DNA from: Bacteroidota bacterium | GTDB lineage: Bacteria > Bacteroidota > Bacteroidia > Chitinophagales > Chitinophagaceae | Reading direction: 5' to 3' | Assembly (NCBI GenBank): GCA_023387985.1 | Contig: JAEWHC010000008.1 | Coordinates: 310,001 to 374,000, forward strand | Length of the DNA stretch: 64,000 bases | In this document: positions 1 to 9,298 of the stretch, piece by piece | Numbering within the stretch: position 1 is the stretch's first letter | Layout of the letters: every line of letters begins with the position of its first letter | The notes under the pieces: generated by a model | The model's database searches: none | Told to the model about the DNA's origin: nothing | What the model saw: only the letters and a program-made list of their open reading frames with translations | Made by a program: the position numbers and the translations under genes

Positions 1-53
1 GGCTTGACGCTCGGCTCCGCCCCCAACCAGGGAATTGATCAATACCCAGTTTT

Positions 54-1958
54 TTATCCCATCCACTCTTTGTACCACAATTGAAACATAAATAAATACC
101 AGATCTTTTCGGCCCGCTCATTTTTACCGGCATAAAATGCAGTGACAACACGATTAAGTTCCGCATAATCAAAGATGCCCTGCTGCCGCACATATTGCTC
201 ATCAAACAATTGCATGGCCAATGGCTTAAAGTCACCGGTCAGCCAGTCCACGATGGGTATTGCAAAGCCCATTTTTGGCCGGTTCAGCATTTGTTCCGGT
301 ACATACTGATGGACAATTTCCCGGAGGATATGTTTTTTGACGCCATTCTTGTATTTAAAGTCCACCGGTAACCGTGCCGCCCATTCCACAACGCGATGAT
401 CGAGGAAGGGTTCGCGGCCTTCAAGGCTATGGGTCATTGTTGCCCGGTCCACTTTTTGCAAAATATCATCAACCAAATAGGTCTGATAATCTACGGCCAT
501 GATGTAATGCAATGTGGAATAGAATTCCTTTCTCAACTCTTTGCTGTCAAACGCGGTAGGAAGCGGGTTGAACTTTTTGATCAGCAGTTTATCCAGGTCT
601 TCAGGAACGAACTGCCTGCTCAGCAACTGGTTGACATTGTAATCATCGGTTTGGCGAAGAAATTGCTTTACTTTTTCATACCGGCTGTGGAACAGGTATT
701 TCTTGTTTAGCACCGGTATACTTTTCGCATCAATGCTGTCCATCAATCCCGCGGCCATTTTGCGTGCAAAGGGGGGCAGCTTTCTGACCCAGCGGCCATA
801 TTTCAGGATATAATCGTAGCGGTTATAGCCGGCGAATATTTCATCCCCCGCATCAGCACTCAGGGCTACGGTTACTTTTTCTCTGGCGATCCTGCTGACT
901 AAAGTTGTAGGTATTGCACTGCTGTCTGCAAAAGGCTCGTCATAAAAATAAGGCAGTCCGGGTACAATTGCCAGTGCCTCTTTCATGGTGCAATAATGTT
1001 CGGTATGATCGGTGCCGAGCACAGCAGCCACCTCCCTGGCGTGGGGGGCTTCATTCAGCAGCTGGTCTTCAAAACCAATGGTAAACGTCTTTATTTTTTC
1101 CGTACGATCTTTTTGAAGCAATGCGGTAACGGCCGTGCTGTCATAACCCCCGCTCAGGAAAACCCCAACGGGCACATCGCTCACCATCCGGTAATCAAAA
1201 GCGTTTTTTAAAACCGCTTCTGTTTCTTTTAGCGCTTCCGGAAAAGAAATATTAAGCGGTAACTGGTTATAGGCATTGTATACATTCCAATATGATGTTT
1301 CTTCCAATGCGTGCGTTTCCAGGTTAAACCGGATATAATGCCCGGGCAAAACTTTATGGGTGTTCTTGTAAATGCAATAAGGGCCTGGAACATAACCATA
1401 CTGTAAAAACATGGCAATGGCATTATTGTCCAGCGCACGGCCGAAACGGGGATGGGCCGCAAGGGCTTTCAGTTCGGAACCAAACAAAAACAACCCCTCA
1501 TGATGATAATAAAACAAAGGCTTGACGCCGGCACGGTCGCGAACCAGCCAGACCTCTTTCTTTTGGGCATCAAAAATCACCAAAGCGAACATCCCAATGA
1601 ATTTGCTGAGGCATTCAATGCCCCATTCGGCAAAAGCATGGAGAATGACTTCGGTGTCGGATTGCGTGATGAACTCGTGCCCGGCTTGGGAAAGTTCTGC
1701 CTTTATTTCCGCATAGTTATACATCTCACCATTGAAGACAATGCTCAAATGCTGAAAACGCATGGGCTGTGCAGCACCGGAGGAAAGATCAAGAATGGAA
1801 AGGCGCCGATGCCCAAAACCAACCTGGAAGTCATTGTGGTTTTCCAACAAGATTCCCTCTCCATCCGGCCCGCGATGGGCAAGCGTGGAGGTCATCTTTC
1901 GAAGCAGTTCTTCATCAGCATTTTTATGGAAATCGATCAACCCCGTAATCCCACACAT
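54..1958 (-). CDS. asnB: Asparagine synthase (glutamine-hydrolysing), AsnB family
   Basis: Predicted to transfer ammonia from glutamine to an aspartate-type carboxylate using ATP. The 634-residue protein begins MCGITG, so Cys2 is the expected N-terminal nucleophile of the class II glutaminase domain (about residues 2-210). The C-terminal synthase domain carries the ATP-binding loop SGGYDST near residue 270 and the GREPFLDHR block near residue 530, and the length is normal for AsnB. The start lies 2 bases after the stop of the upstream GT4 gene on the same strand, so the two are almost certainly co-transcribed. AsnB paralogues in polysaccharide loci (for example WbpS-type proteins) often amidate uronic acids rather than make free asparagine. 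That role is an inference from context here; the family call is firm. Confidence 0.93.
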   Translation of the reverse strand: MCGITGLIDFHKNADEELLRKMTSTLAHRGPDGEGILLENHNDFQVGFGHRRLSILDLSSGAAQPMRFQHLSIVFNGEMYNYAEIKAELSQAGHEFITQSDTEVILHAFAEWGIECLSKFIGMFALVIFDAQKKEVWLVRDRAGVKPLFYYHHEGLFLFGSELKALAAHPRFGRALDNNAIAMFLQYGYVPGPYCIYKNTHKVLPGHYIRFNLETHALEETSYWNVYNAYNQLPLNISFPEALKETEAVLKNAFDYRMVSDVPVGVFLSGGYDSTAVTALLQKDRTEKIKTFTIGFEDQLLNEAPHAREVAAVLGTDHTEHYCTMKEALAIVPGLPYFYDEPFADSSAIPTTLVSRIAREKVTVALSADAGDEIFAGYNRYDYILKYGRWVRKLPPFARKMAAGLMDSIDAKSIPVLNKKYLFHSRYEKVKQFLRQTDDYNVNQLLSRQFVPEDLDKLLIKKFNPLPTAFDSKELRKEFYSTLHYIMAVDYQTYLVDDILQKVDRATMTHSLEGREPFLDHRVVEWAARLPVDFKYKNGVKKHILREIVHQYVPEQMLNRPKMGFAIPIVDWLTGDFKPLAMQLFDEQYVRQQGIFDYAELNRVVTAFYAGKNERAEKIWYLFMFQLWYKEWMG

Positions 1959-1960
1959 AA

Positions 1961-3139
1961 CTAATATACTTTTTTGAGGTCGAGCCGTTCAGGAATTGCA
2001 GTCCTTTTCATTTCACCAGTTTCAAAGCTGCCATAAAGTTCGAAAGTCTTGCGGATAACCAGGTTGATATCAAAAAGGACTTCTGCCAGTTTACGGCTTT
2101 CAATACCCATCCGGATCCGGAGATCCCGGTCTTCGATCAGTTTTTTTGCGTAGCGCACAAGGTCATCCACATTTTTTGTTTCCGCAAAAAACCCGTTTTC
2201 TCCCTCCACAACCGCATCGCGGCAGCCGGTGACATTGTAAGTAATGATGGGCCTTCCCACTGCGGCCGCATCAATCAGCGATTTTGGAAGTCCCTCCCTG
2301 TAATAAGAAGGATAAACAATAATGTCCGCTTCGGCGATCACCTCAAATATGCGTTCACTGTAACCAATCCAGTTTACATAACCTTCTTCATTCCATTGCT
2401 GCAAAACGGTTTCGGGTACTGCCGTCACATTGGGATCCAGGCTTCCGCATAGAATGCATTCAACGCGGTCGCCATATTCCTGCCTGAGCCTTTTGGCCAT
2501 CTTGTAAAACTCCAGCACACCTTTATCGTAAATCATGCGGGCATGCAGCAGCACCCGCACCGTTTTCTTTTCTTGCGGGTGAATATATTGTACGGTTTCC
2601 AGGTTTACCCCTGAGCCTTTGATCAGGATAATCCGTTCTGAAGGTACATTGAAAGTTTCCTTCAACATGGCCTGATCATCGGTATTCTGAACAATGAACC
2701 GCAATTTTTTGTAGGAAAAAGCACCTTTTAAAATGTTCTTAACCAGGTTGCCTCTTACCGATCTTCCACGGTCCTCTGTAAACAAATGCCCGAAACCACT
2801 GATCGCGTTTACAATTTTTTTCTTTCCCAGCATCCGGCCAACGAGCGAACCATAAAGTACCGGCTTCATGGTCACATTATGAATAATGTCGAAATCCTGG
2901 CTCTGGTAAATTTTCAGTATGTCTTTTAATGTCAGCAGGTTTTTCAGAATATTCGTATTGGTGCCGTCGATGCGGGTTTCAATATATTTCAGGCCACTCC
3001 GCAGTATCCTGTCTTTGTAACCGGTATTGTCGCATGCCACATAAACCTCATATCCCTTCTCCTTCATGGAAAGGGCAATGGGCAGGCGGTGTGATAAAAA
3101 GAACCGGTCGACATTGACCAGAAATAGGATTTTTGGCAT
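1961..3139 (-). CDS. Glycosyltransferase family 4 (GT-B fold)
   Basis: Likely transfers a sugar from a nucleotide sugar to a lipid-linked polysaccharide intermediate at the inner face of the cytoplasmic membrane. The 392-residue protein has an N-terminal acceptor half (MPKILFLVNVDRFFLSHRL) and a C-terminal donor half with the GT4 EX7E-type block YREGLPKSLIDAAA followed by GRPIITYNV. I start it at the ATG at 3139; five codons upstream there is only a TTG, and the family normally begins at the MxKILxL strand. asnB follows 2 bases after the stop. The acceptor and linkage cannot be told from sequence. Confidence 0.85.
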   Translation of the reverse strand: MPKILFLVNVDRFFLSHRLPIALSMKEKGYEVYVACDNTGYKDRILRSGLKYIETRIDGTNTNILKNLLTLKDILKIYQSQDFDIIHNVTMKPVLYGSLVGRMLGKKKIVNAISGFGHLFTEDRGRSVRGNLVKNILKGAFSYKKLRFIVQNTDDQAMLKETFNVPSERIILIKGSGVNLETVQYIHPQEKKTVRVLLHARMIYDKGVLEFYKMAKRLRQEYGDRVECILCGSLDPNVTAVPETVLQQWNEEGYVNWIGYSERIFEVIAEADIIVYPSYYREGLPKSLIDAAAVGRPIITYNVTGCRDAVVEGENGFFAETKNVDDLVRYAKKLIEDRDLRIRMGIESRKLAEVLFDINLVIRKTFELYGSFETGEMKRTAIPERLDLKKVY

Positions 3140-3223
3140 ATATAAATTATTCAATGCCCCTCACAAAACCGTTAATGTATGATGCATTGATATTTCATGG
3201 TTTTTGAATATGCTGAACAAAAT

Positions 3224-3252
3224 CAAAAATATAATAATTTCCTTTAGCACAA
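3224..3252 (-). promoter_or_regulatory. Bacteroidota-type promoter for the GT4-asnB pair
   Basis: On the minus strand the -7 word TATTTTTG (3231-3224) matches TAnnTTTG exactly and has a TTG 18 bases upstream (3252-3250), close to the usual 19-21 spacing of -33 and -7 elements. It would leave a leader of roughly 80 bases before the ATG at 3139. Confidence 0.45.
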
Positions 3253-3372
3253 TGCACTCAAAAACAATTGTTTTGTACGTCGTAATTTTTGCAAAAATGG
3301 CCAATATCGATTTCCGGGCTGTTCCCCGCCAGGTCGCATGAAGCTGTTATATTTACACATTAAAGCAACCAA

Positions 3373-4095
3373 ATGGCTCAACATACGCTTATTGAGGGTA
3401 AAACATATAACGAAAGACTATTTTCACCAGGCATAAGGGGTTTCTTTCATAACGGCAGGTTTAAATGGCTTCTGAGCTCTTTTGCGAAGTTGAAAATTGA
3501 AAAAGGGAGTATCCTTGAAATTGGATGCAACGATGGGAGGAGCCTGGATTATATGCCTTTCTTTCCTGAAAAATATGCCGGTTATGACGCTGACTGGGAA
3601 GGCGGACTTGATGAAGCAATTGAAAAGTACAAAGACCACCAGCATATACGTTTTTATAAAAGCAACGAACCTTCCACGTTCAATCAAAAAAACGAAATGT
3701 TCGATATCTCGCTCGCAATGGAAACACTCGAACATTTGCCGGGACGAATGCTGGACGATTATTTATCCAAACTGGCTGCAGGCACAACAAAATATGGCTT
3801 CTTTTCTGTGCCCAATGAAAAAGGCATTGTTTTCTTCCTGAAGTATTTTGCCAAAAAAATTTTCGTTTCGCAAAATGAGCCTTACAAACCTGGGGAGATC
3901 TTTTATGCAACCTTCGGAAACCTGGAAAAAGTTACCCGGGTGGATACCGGGCACAAAGGATTTGACTACAGGAAACTGGTGAAAAAACTCAGTGAACATT
4001 TCACCATTATCGAGGTAAAGGGCATTCCTTTTGGATTTTTACCTCCTCAGCTCAATTTTACCGTTGGGATAATTGTCAGCAAGAAAAACGGGTGA
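3373..4095 (+). CDS. Class I SAM-dependent methyltransferase
   Basis: A 240-residue protein with methyltransferase motif I as ILEIGCNDGRS (about residues 47-57), an acidic residue ending the second strand (YAGYDAD) and a later AMETLEHLP block typical of the Methyltransf_11/23 group. The substrate is unknown. It is divergent from one GT4 gene and its 3' end overlaps the other by 20 bases in a convergent arrangement, which suggests modification of a polysaccharide or of its carrier. No membrane segment or signal peptide is seen. Confidence 0.75.
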   Translation: MAQHTLIEGKTYNERLFSPGIRGFFHNGRFKWLLSSFAKLKIEKGSILEIGCNDGRSLDYMPFFPEKYAGYDADWEGGLDEAIEKYKDHQHIRFYKSNEPSTFNQKNEMFDISLAMETLEHLPGRMLDDYLSKLAAGTTKYGFFSVPNEKGIVFFLKYFAKKIFVSQNEPYKPGEIFYATFGNLEKVTRVDTGHKGFDYRKLVKKLSEHFTIIEVKGIPFGFLPPQLNFTVGIIVSKKNG

Positions 4096-5296
4096 TTTTA
4101 TTTTTCCGGTGTTCGTTTTCTGTCGCCGGATTCAACAGGGAACGGTAAACAGATTCGGAAAGCCGCGCCATTTTTTCAGCATCAATCTGTGTGCTCATCA
4201 ATGCCCGCGCATTTTCTCCCATTTTCTCTCTCAACGCGTTGTTTTCACATAGCCTGAGCAGGTGTTTCGCAAACTGCCCGGTTTCGTTTGAAGGGGTAAG
4301 AAAAGCGGTTTCTCCCGCCCGGACCACTTCATGGATTCCCCCGCAAATTGTGGAGACAACCGGCTTTCCCGCTGCCTGGGCTTCGATAACGCTCACCGGC
4401 GTTCCCTCATTCAGCGAAGTGAGACACACTACATCAAGACCTGCGTAAACTACATCCACATTTTCCTTCCAGGACGTGAACACTACAGTTTCTTTACCTC
4501 CATACGGGTTAAGACCTTTTTCGCGGCAATAGTGCTCCAGCTTCTGCCGCATTTCGCCATCTCCTACCACAAAAGCCTTTACCGGTAATTGCGTTTGGCT
4601 TTTGATCAACGAAACAGCATCAAGAAACATGATATGATTTTTTACCGGCACAAGCCGGCCTACAATGCCTATGGCAATTTCCTCTTCGGTCAAACCATAG
4701 GCATCGCGGAATGCAATACGCTTTCTTTCCTGGCCGGTATAGAACTTTTCCAGGTCTATCCCGATGGGGACAACGGCAAACTTTTCGGCGCCGGCGATCC
4801 GGTAATTATTGGAGAGCTCTTTTTTCTGATGATTGCTGAGGGCGATTATCCGGTCAGTAATTCGCGCCAGCACTCTTTCAAGCATCAGGTAAAACCGGGT
4901 TTTAACCGGGCTGAAATAGGAATGGAACACATGCCCGTGAAACGTATGCACGATTACCGGAACGTTGAGCCGGTGGGCGGCAATGCGGCCAAGGGTACCG
5001 GGCTTGGAACCATGGGTATGTACAATATCGGGGTTGAATTTGCGGATAATGGAATGAATTTCCCGGTAGGCTTTCCAGTCATTGTACAGGTGGATGCCTC
5101 TTTCCATGGATTCAACATTTACCGGCCTCACGGGCAGGGCTGCCAACAGATCACCGGCCATGACCTCGCCTTTTTCAGGTTTGCCCAAAACCAGCATGAT
5201 CTCAAAATCTTTATGGAGGTAATTCACCAGCGTACTTACCACATGGGATGCCCCACCAATTACCATCCGGTTGAATATGATCAGAAGCCTGGGCAT
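4076..5296 (-). CDS. Glycosyltransferase family 4 (GT-B fold)
   Basis: A second GT4 enzyme of 406 residues. The N-terminal half opens MPRLLIIFNRMVIGGASHVV, the mannosyl/N-acetyl-hexosaminyl transferase style with a glycine-rich acceptor loop. The C-terminal half has IGIVGRLVPVKNH and the donor-site block NEGTPVSVIEAQAAGKPVVST. I take the ATG at 5296 because it is preceded at 5-base spacing by GGAGG, an unusually good Shine-Dalgarno for this phylum; the TTG further out overlaps that site. The last 20 bases overlap the methyltransferase tail on the other strand. Likely acts on an undecaprenyl-linked surface glycan; acceptor unknown. Confidence 0.85.
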   Translation of the reverse strand: MPRLLIIFNRMVIGGASHVVSTLVNYLHKDFEIMLVLGKPEKGEVMAGDLLAALPVRPVNVESMERGIHLYNDWKAYREIHSIIRKFNPDIVHTHGSKPGTLGRIAAHRLNVPVIVHTFHGHVFHSYFSPVKTRFYLMLERVLARITDRIIALSNHQKKELSNNYRIAGAEKFAVVPIGIDLEKFYTGQERKRIAFRDAYGLTEEEIAIGIVGRLVPVKNHIMFLDAVSLIKSQTQLPVKAFVVGDGEMRQKLEHYCREKGLNPYGGKETVVFTSWKENVDVVYAGLDVVCLTSLNEGTPVSVIEAQAAGKPVVSTICGGIHEVVRAGETAFLTPSNETGQFAKHLLRLCENNALREKMGENARALMSTQIDAEKMARLSESVYRSLLNPATENEHRKNKITRFSC

Positions 5297-5424
5297 AACG
5301 TCCTCCAAAAATAAACCGCCACCGTCGCTTTGCCAATTGTATAAATAGCATGATTGCAGCGTACAAACAACGGATAATTAACAGCACCCGGCCGACGCCA
5401 GGCCGGACACCATGTTAAAAACTC

Positions 5425-5432
5425 TACCTTTG
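5425..5432 (+). promoter_or_regulatory. -7 promoter element upstream of the epimerase
   Basis: TACCTTTG is an exact match to the Bacteroidota -7 consensus and ends 17 bases before the epimerase ATG, implying a leader of about ten bases. No clear -33 TTG is visible at the expected distance. Confidence 0.5.
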
Positions 5433-5449
5433 CGACCAAAATTCGAAAA

Positions 5450-6502
5450 ATGAAAATACTGGTTACCGGCACAGCAGGATTTATTGGTTTTCATCTCGCC
5501 AACAGGCTGTTGAAAGATGATCACCAGGTTGTGGGCCTTGATTCCATCAATGATTATTACGATGTTAACCTCAAATATTCACGTCTCGGCTATGCTGGCA
5601 TTGACCGCAACGCCATTGAATACAATAAGCTTGTGCAAAGCAGTAAACACCCCGGTTACCGGTTCATCAAACTCCAGCTGGAAGACCGCCAAAACATTTT
5701 GGATCTTTTCGAAAAGGAACAATTTGATGCCGTGGTTAACCTCGCTGCCCAGGCCGGTGTGCGTTACAGCATAACCAATCCTTATGCCTACATGGACAGC
5801 AATGTCAACGGCTTCATTAACATCCTGGAAGGCTGCCGGCACAATGGAGTGAAACACCTCGCATATGCAAGTACCTCCAGCGTTTATGGCTTGAATGAAA
5901 ACCAGCCATTTTCACCTGATAAACCGGCAGACCACCCAATGACGCTTTACGCAGCTACCAAGAAAGCCAATGAAATGATGGCCCACTGTTACAGCCATCT
6001 TTATAACTTACCCACCACCGGACTGCGCTTTTTTACAGTTTACGGCCCCTGGGGCCGGCCCGATATGGCGCTTTTCCTGTTTACTGATGCCATGCTGAAA
6101 GGTGAGCCCATCAAAGTATTTAACCACGGCAATATGGTACGCGATTTTACCTATGTGGATGATATCGTTGAGGGCCTTACGCGTGTGGTTCAAACTCCAG
6201 CCAAACCAAATCCCGCCTGGAATGCCCATGATCCCGAATGTGATTCAAGTTCTGCGCCCTTCCGCATTTACAATATCGGGAACAACGCCCCCGTGAAACT
6301 GATGGAGTACATCAATGCCGCCGAGGAAGCCCTGGGCATTGTGGCCAAAAAAGATTTCCTGCCCATTCAACCCGGCGATGTGCCGAGCACCTGCGCAGAT
6401 GTGACCAGCCTGATGGAAGATATGGGTTATAAACCCGACACACCGGTAAAAGAAGGCGTCGCCCGTTTCATTGAATGGTACCGGGAATATTATAAGGCAT
6501 AG
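5450..6502 (+). CDS. NAD-dependent sugar-nucleotide epimerase, UDP-glucuronate 4-epimerase type
   Basis: Predicted cytoplasmic extended SDR that inverts C4 of a UDP-uronic acid (UDP-GlcA to UDP-GalA) or a related sugar. The 350-residue chain starts with strand KILVTGTAGFIG (TGxxGxxG nucleotide loop). It continues with DSINDYYDVNLKYSRL, a signature of the CapI/WbpP-like subgroup, has STSSVYG with the catalytic Ser/Thr, and YAATKKANE as the YxxxK catalytic pair. It is divergent from the GT4 gene and closes the polysaccharide block. Together with the AsnB homologue it suggests a glycan containing a (possibly amidated) uronic acid; that combination is inferred. Confidence 0.87.
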   Translation: MKILVTGTAGFIGFHLANRLLKDDHQVVGLDSINDYYDVNLKYSRLGYAGIDRNAIEYNKLVQSSKHPGYRFIKLQLEDRQNILDLFEKEQFDAVVNLAAQAGVRYSITNPYAYMDSNVNGFINILEGCRHNGVKHLAYASTSSVYGLNENQPFSPDKPADHPMTLYAATKKANEMMAHCYSHLYNLPTTGLRFFTVYGPWGRPDMALFLFTDAMLKGEPIKVFNHGNMVRDFTYVDDIVEGLTRVVQTPAKPNPAWNAHDPECDSSSAPFRIYNIGNNAPVKLMEYINAAEEALGIVAKKDFLPIQPGDVPSTCADVTSLMEDMGYKPDTPVKEGVARFIEWYREYYKA

Positions 6503-6511
6503 ATGAAAGAC

Positions 6512-6529
6512 TTAGGACGGTAGTCCTAA
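6512..6529. repeat. Perfect 7-bp inverted repeat after the epimerase
   Basis: TTAGGAC-GGTA-GTCCTAA, 9 bases after the epimerase stop. There is no T-run on either side, so it is a weak candidate for a terminator or mRNA-end stabiliser between the convergent epimerase and lytic transglycosylase genes. Confidence 0.4.
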
Positions 6530-6682
6530 ACATTAAGGCAAAGACGGCTTAAATATATTAGCGTGATGCTTTGAATGACAGATGATCCGCGTATGACCGG
6601 CCGTGTAATTTTGCCTCACTTCAGTGAACTTACCGACCTTTCAACCGATGGCTTGTGAACGCATAAAACCTGCATAACACGA

Positions 6683-7786
6683 CTATTTGCCTCCGGCCCG
6701 GTTTTTGGCCTGCTGCATGGTAGCCAGAATGCTTTGATAAAGGATATTATAGCGGTTGGCTTTAAAAAGTTCCATTTTTTCTGCCGGAAGGCGAAGTGAA
6801 TATCCGCTATCCCCGGAAACAATCTTTTCAAAACCGGGATTCAGCTTGTTGAAAAAAGCCAGGTCCATCTGAAGTTCCGCAGCCACCACGGCGGCATTGT
6901 ATTTACCCTGCACTTCGGTAGATGCTGTGCCTTCGGTCAATTCCTCCGGCAATCCGGCCTGTTCCTGCTTTATGGCTTCAGCCATATTGCTTTGGTGATT
7001 GGCCCATTCCACGGCAGTACTCGTGGTTTGTCCCCCGGTTCCTTCCATAATGTAATGGGTGGAAATGAATTTCTTCACATGCATCCGGCTTTCTTCGGGG
7101 AGATAATTTTGGAGGCGCCAGAAACTGGTGCTGCCGCTGCGCTTTATCGCTGTACGCACTCTGCCGGGCCCACCATTGTAAGCAGCAATTACCAGGAGCC
7201 AGTCTCCCAGTTCAGAATACAATTCGCGTAAATACCGGGCTGCCGCATGGGTGCTTCTTATGTAATCTGTTCTGTCATCCACACTGTGGGTGATGCGCAA
7301 ACCCATCCTCCGGCCGGTTGCGGGCATAAACTGCCAGGGGCCTACTGCCCCGGCCCAACTGATTGCATAGGCCTGCAGATTGCTTTCGATTACTGCCAGG
7401 TATTTTAGCTCACGTGGCAAACCGTATTGCATCATGATGCCGTCCATCATATTGAAATAGGGCAAAGCCCATCCTTTCATTTTCATGAGCCGGTTTTCAT
7501 GGGTTCGCAAATAAGATTGAACAAAAGGCATGACCTGCGGATTGATTTGTGCGGCATAGCTGCCGGCTACATTGTAACTGTTTGCGGTAAAAAGATCTTT
7601 GAATCCTCTTTCGGCAATGGCATCACTTTTAAGGGCCGGCGTTTCATTGGGTGAAGGCGGCGATGGTTTTACAACAGGCTCCAGAGCCTGTGCCAGTGCA
7701 GATTGTGCAATAAAAAGGAAGAACGCCACAAGAAGCGCAGCGCAGAATGGAAGTTTTAAACAAATCTGGAAGGATTCCCTTTTCAT
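6683..7786 (-). CDS. Exported lytic transglycosylase, SLT/MltD-like
   Basis: Cleaves peptidoglycan glycan strands to 1,6-anhydro products in the periplasm. The ATG at 7786 gives a 367-residue protein with a signal peptide (MKRESF, hydrophobic stretch, then QSALAQ as a cleavage site). The goose-type lysozyme fold follows, with catalytic Glu in YLAVIESNLQ near residue 134, then GPWQFMPATGRRMGL and AAYNGGPGRV. This ATG overlaps the gatA stop as ATGA, whereas the further-upstream start would give a longer overlap and spoil the signal peptide, so I prefer it. No complete LysM repeat is obvious in the C-terminal 90 residues, although that part resembles one remnant (YNAAVVAAELQM). Confidence 0.85.
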   Translation of the reverse strand: MKRESFQICLKLPFCAALLVAFFLFIAQSALAQALEPVVKPSPPSPNETPALKSDAIAERGFKDLFTANSYNVAGSYAAQINPQVMPFVQSYLRTHENRLMKMKGWALPYFNMMDGIMMQYGLPRELKYLAVIESNLQAYAISWAGAVGPWQFMPATGRRMGLRITHSVDDRTDYIRSTHAAARYLRELYSELGDWLLVIAAYNGGPGRVRTAIKRSGSTSFWRLQNYLPEESRMHVKKFISTHYIMEGTGGQTTSTAVEWANHQSNMAEAIKQEQAGLPEELTEGTASTEVQGKYNAAVVAAELQMDLAFFNKLNPGFEKIVSGDSGYSLRLPAEKMELFKANRYNILYQSILATMQQAKNRAGGK

Positions 7787-9222
7787 ATTTGCCGGCATTG
7801 GCTGTGTAATAACGAACCAATATGCTGTAAAGTTATTTCATTTTCGTGGCCGGCGAGTATTTGAAGCCCGAAAGGCATGCCGCTGCTGTGCCGGTAGAGC
7901 GGAACAGCCAGCGCCGGCACTCCCGAAAGATTGGCGAAAACCGTAAAAATATCGCCTAGGTACTGGGTAACCGGGTCTGCTGAATTCTCATGCATGCGTG
8001 GGGCTACGGTCGGGCTCACCGGCATGATGAGCGCATCAAAATCGCTGAAAATAGCAGCTGTTTCCGCTTTAATGCGGTGCCTTACCTTTTGCGCTTTTGT
8101 AAAATACGCATCGTAATATCCCGCGCTGAGTACAAAGCTGCCCAGCATGATCCGACGTTTGGCTTCCTTCCCAAAGCCCGCAGTGCGGTTGGTCGAATAA
8201 AAGGCTGTTAAATCTCCGGCTTCCACCTCTTCACGGTGGCCAAAGCGTATGCCATCGTAGCGGCTCAGGTTGCTGCTTGCTTCCGCGGTGGTGAGTACAT
8301 AATAGGTTGGCGTTATATACTCGAGCAGGTTGAATTCCACCGGCTGCACGTCATGGCCAAGCGCGGCGAGTTGAGCCAGGGTGGCGTTGATGGATGTGAT
8401 AATCTCCGGATCTGAGCGATTCCCTTGAAAAGCCGGTTTCAGCCAGGCGATCCGGTATTTCCGGTCAGGGTCAGCAGGCTGCCATTCCCCGGGAAGACTG
8501 TTGAGTACTGTACTGTCATATTCATCGGGGCCGGCGATCTGATTGTATACCAGGCCGATATCTTCAAGATTTTGGGCCAGGATGCCAACACAGTCGAAAG
8601 AACTGGCATAAGCAATTACCCCATAGCGGCTGATCCTTCCATAAGTAGGCTTGAGGCCGAAAACGCCGCAAAAATCGGCAGGTTGCCTCACCGAACCCCC
8701 GGTATCTGTACCGAGGCTTACCATACACAAGCCGGCGGCCACCGCGGCTGCAGAACCACCGGAAGATCCCCCCGGTACACGTTCATGATCGTGGGGATTC
8801 AAAACCGGGCCATAAAACGAGCTTTCATTGCTATTGCCCATTGCAAACTCATCGCAATTGGCCATGCCGATAATGATGGCCCCGGCGTCGAGCAGGCGCT
8901 GAACTGCTGTGGCGTTGTAGAGGGAGATGTAATGGCTGAGCATTTTAGAACCGGCGGATACCGGGTGATCCTGATACGAAAAAACATCTTTGAGCGCAAT
9001 AATCACCCCATGTAAAGGCAGCAATCCGTTTCCCGATGCCGTCATAATGTCGAGCGCAGAGGCACGTTCCAACGCTTGCTCTGCAAAAACGTGTACATAG
9101 GCGTTCAGGGAACGGCTTTCTTCAATACGCTGCAAATACGCTTCTGCTACCTGTACACAGGTGACTTTCCCATCCCGGAGGGCGTCATGAAATTTGGCGA
9201 TGTTCTGAAACTGAAAACTCAT
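7783..9222 (-). CDS. gatA: Asp-tRNA(Asn)/Glu-tRNA(Gln) amidotransferase subunit A
   Basis: Subunit A of GatCAB, which releases ammonia from glutamine so that misacylated Glu-tRNA(Gln) or Asp-tRNA(Asn) can be amidated. The 479 residues hold the amidase signature: catalytic Lys in ALKDVF, then GGSSGGSAAAVAAGLCM with the cis-Ser and the nucleophile region GTDTGGSVRQPA. Length is normal. gatB and gatC are not in the window. The stop overlaps the lytic transglycosylase start by ATGA, and tatA lies 76 bases upstream on the same strand, so tatA-gatA-transglycosylase may be one transcript. Confidence 0.93.
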   Translation of the reverse strand: MSFQFQNIAKFHDALRDGKVTCVQVAEAYLQRIEESRSLNAYVHVFAEQALERASALDIMTASGNGLLPLHGVIIALKDVFSYQDHPVSAGSKMLSHYISLYNATAVQRLLDAGAIIIGMANCDEFAMGNSNESSFYGPVLNPHDHERVPGGSSGGSAAAVAAGLCMVSLGTDTGGSVRQPADFCGVFGLKPTYGRISRYGVIAYASSFDCVGILAQNLEDIGLVYNQIAGPDEYDSTVLNSLPGEWQPADPDRKYRIAWLKPAFQGNRSDPEIITSINATLAQLAALGHDVQPVEFNLLEYITPTYYVLTTAEASSNLSRYDGIRFGHREEVEAGDLTAFYSTNRTAGFGKEAKRRIMLGSFVLSAGYYDAYFTKAQKVRHRIKAETAAIFSDFDALIMPVSPTVAPRMHENSADPVTQYLGDIFTVFANLSGVPALAVPLYRHSSGMPFGLQILAGHENEITLQHIGSLLHSQCRQI

Positions 9223-9298
9223 GGAAATAAAAAAGCAGATACCGCCTGCCTTCTGGCCAACGGTAGCTGCCGCTAAATCGTTTTTTTACCAATATTAA

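Noticed and set aside
1..53. Possible further gene at the left edge
   Set aside because: Only 53 bases are present and no coding or structural signal can be supported.
4589..5314. 241-codon plus-strand frame opposite the second GT4 gene
   Set aside because: It is antisense to a clear GT4 coding region and has no motif; a shadow frame.
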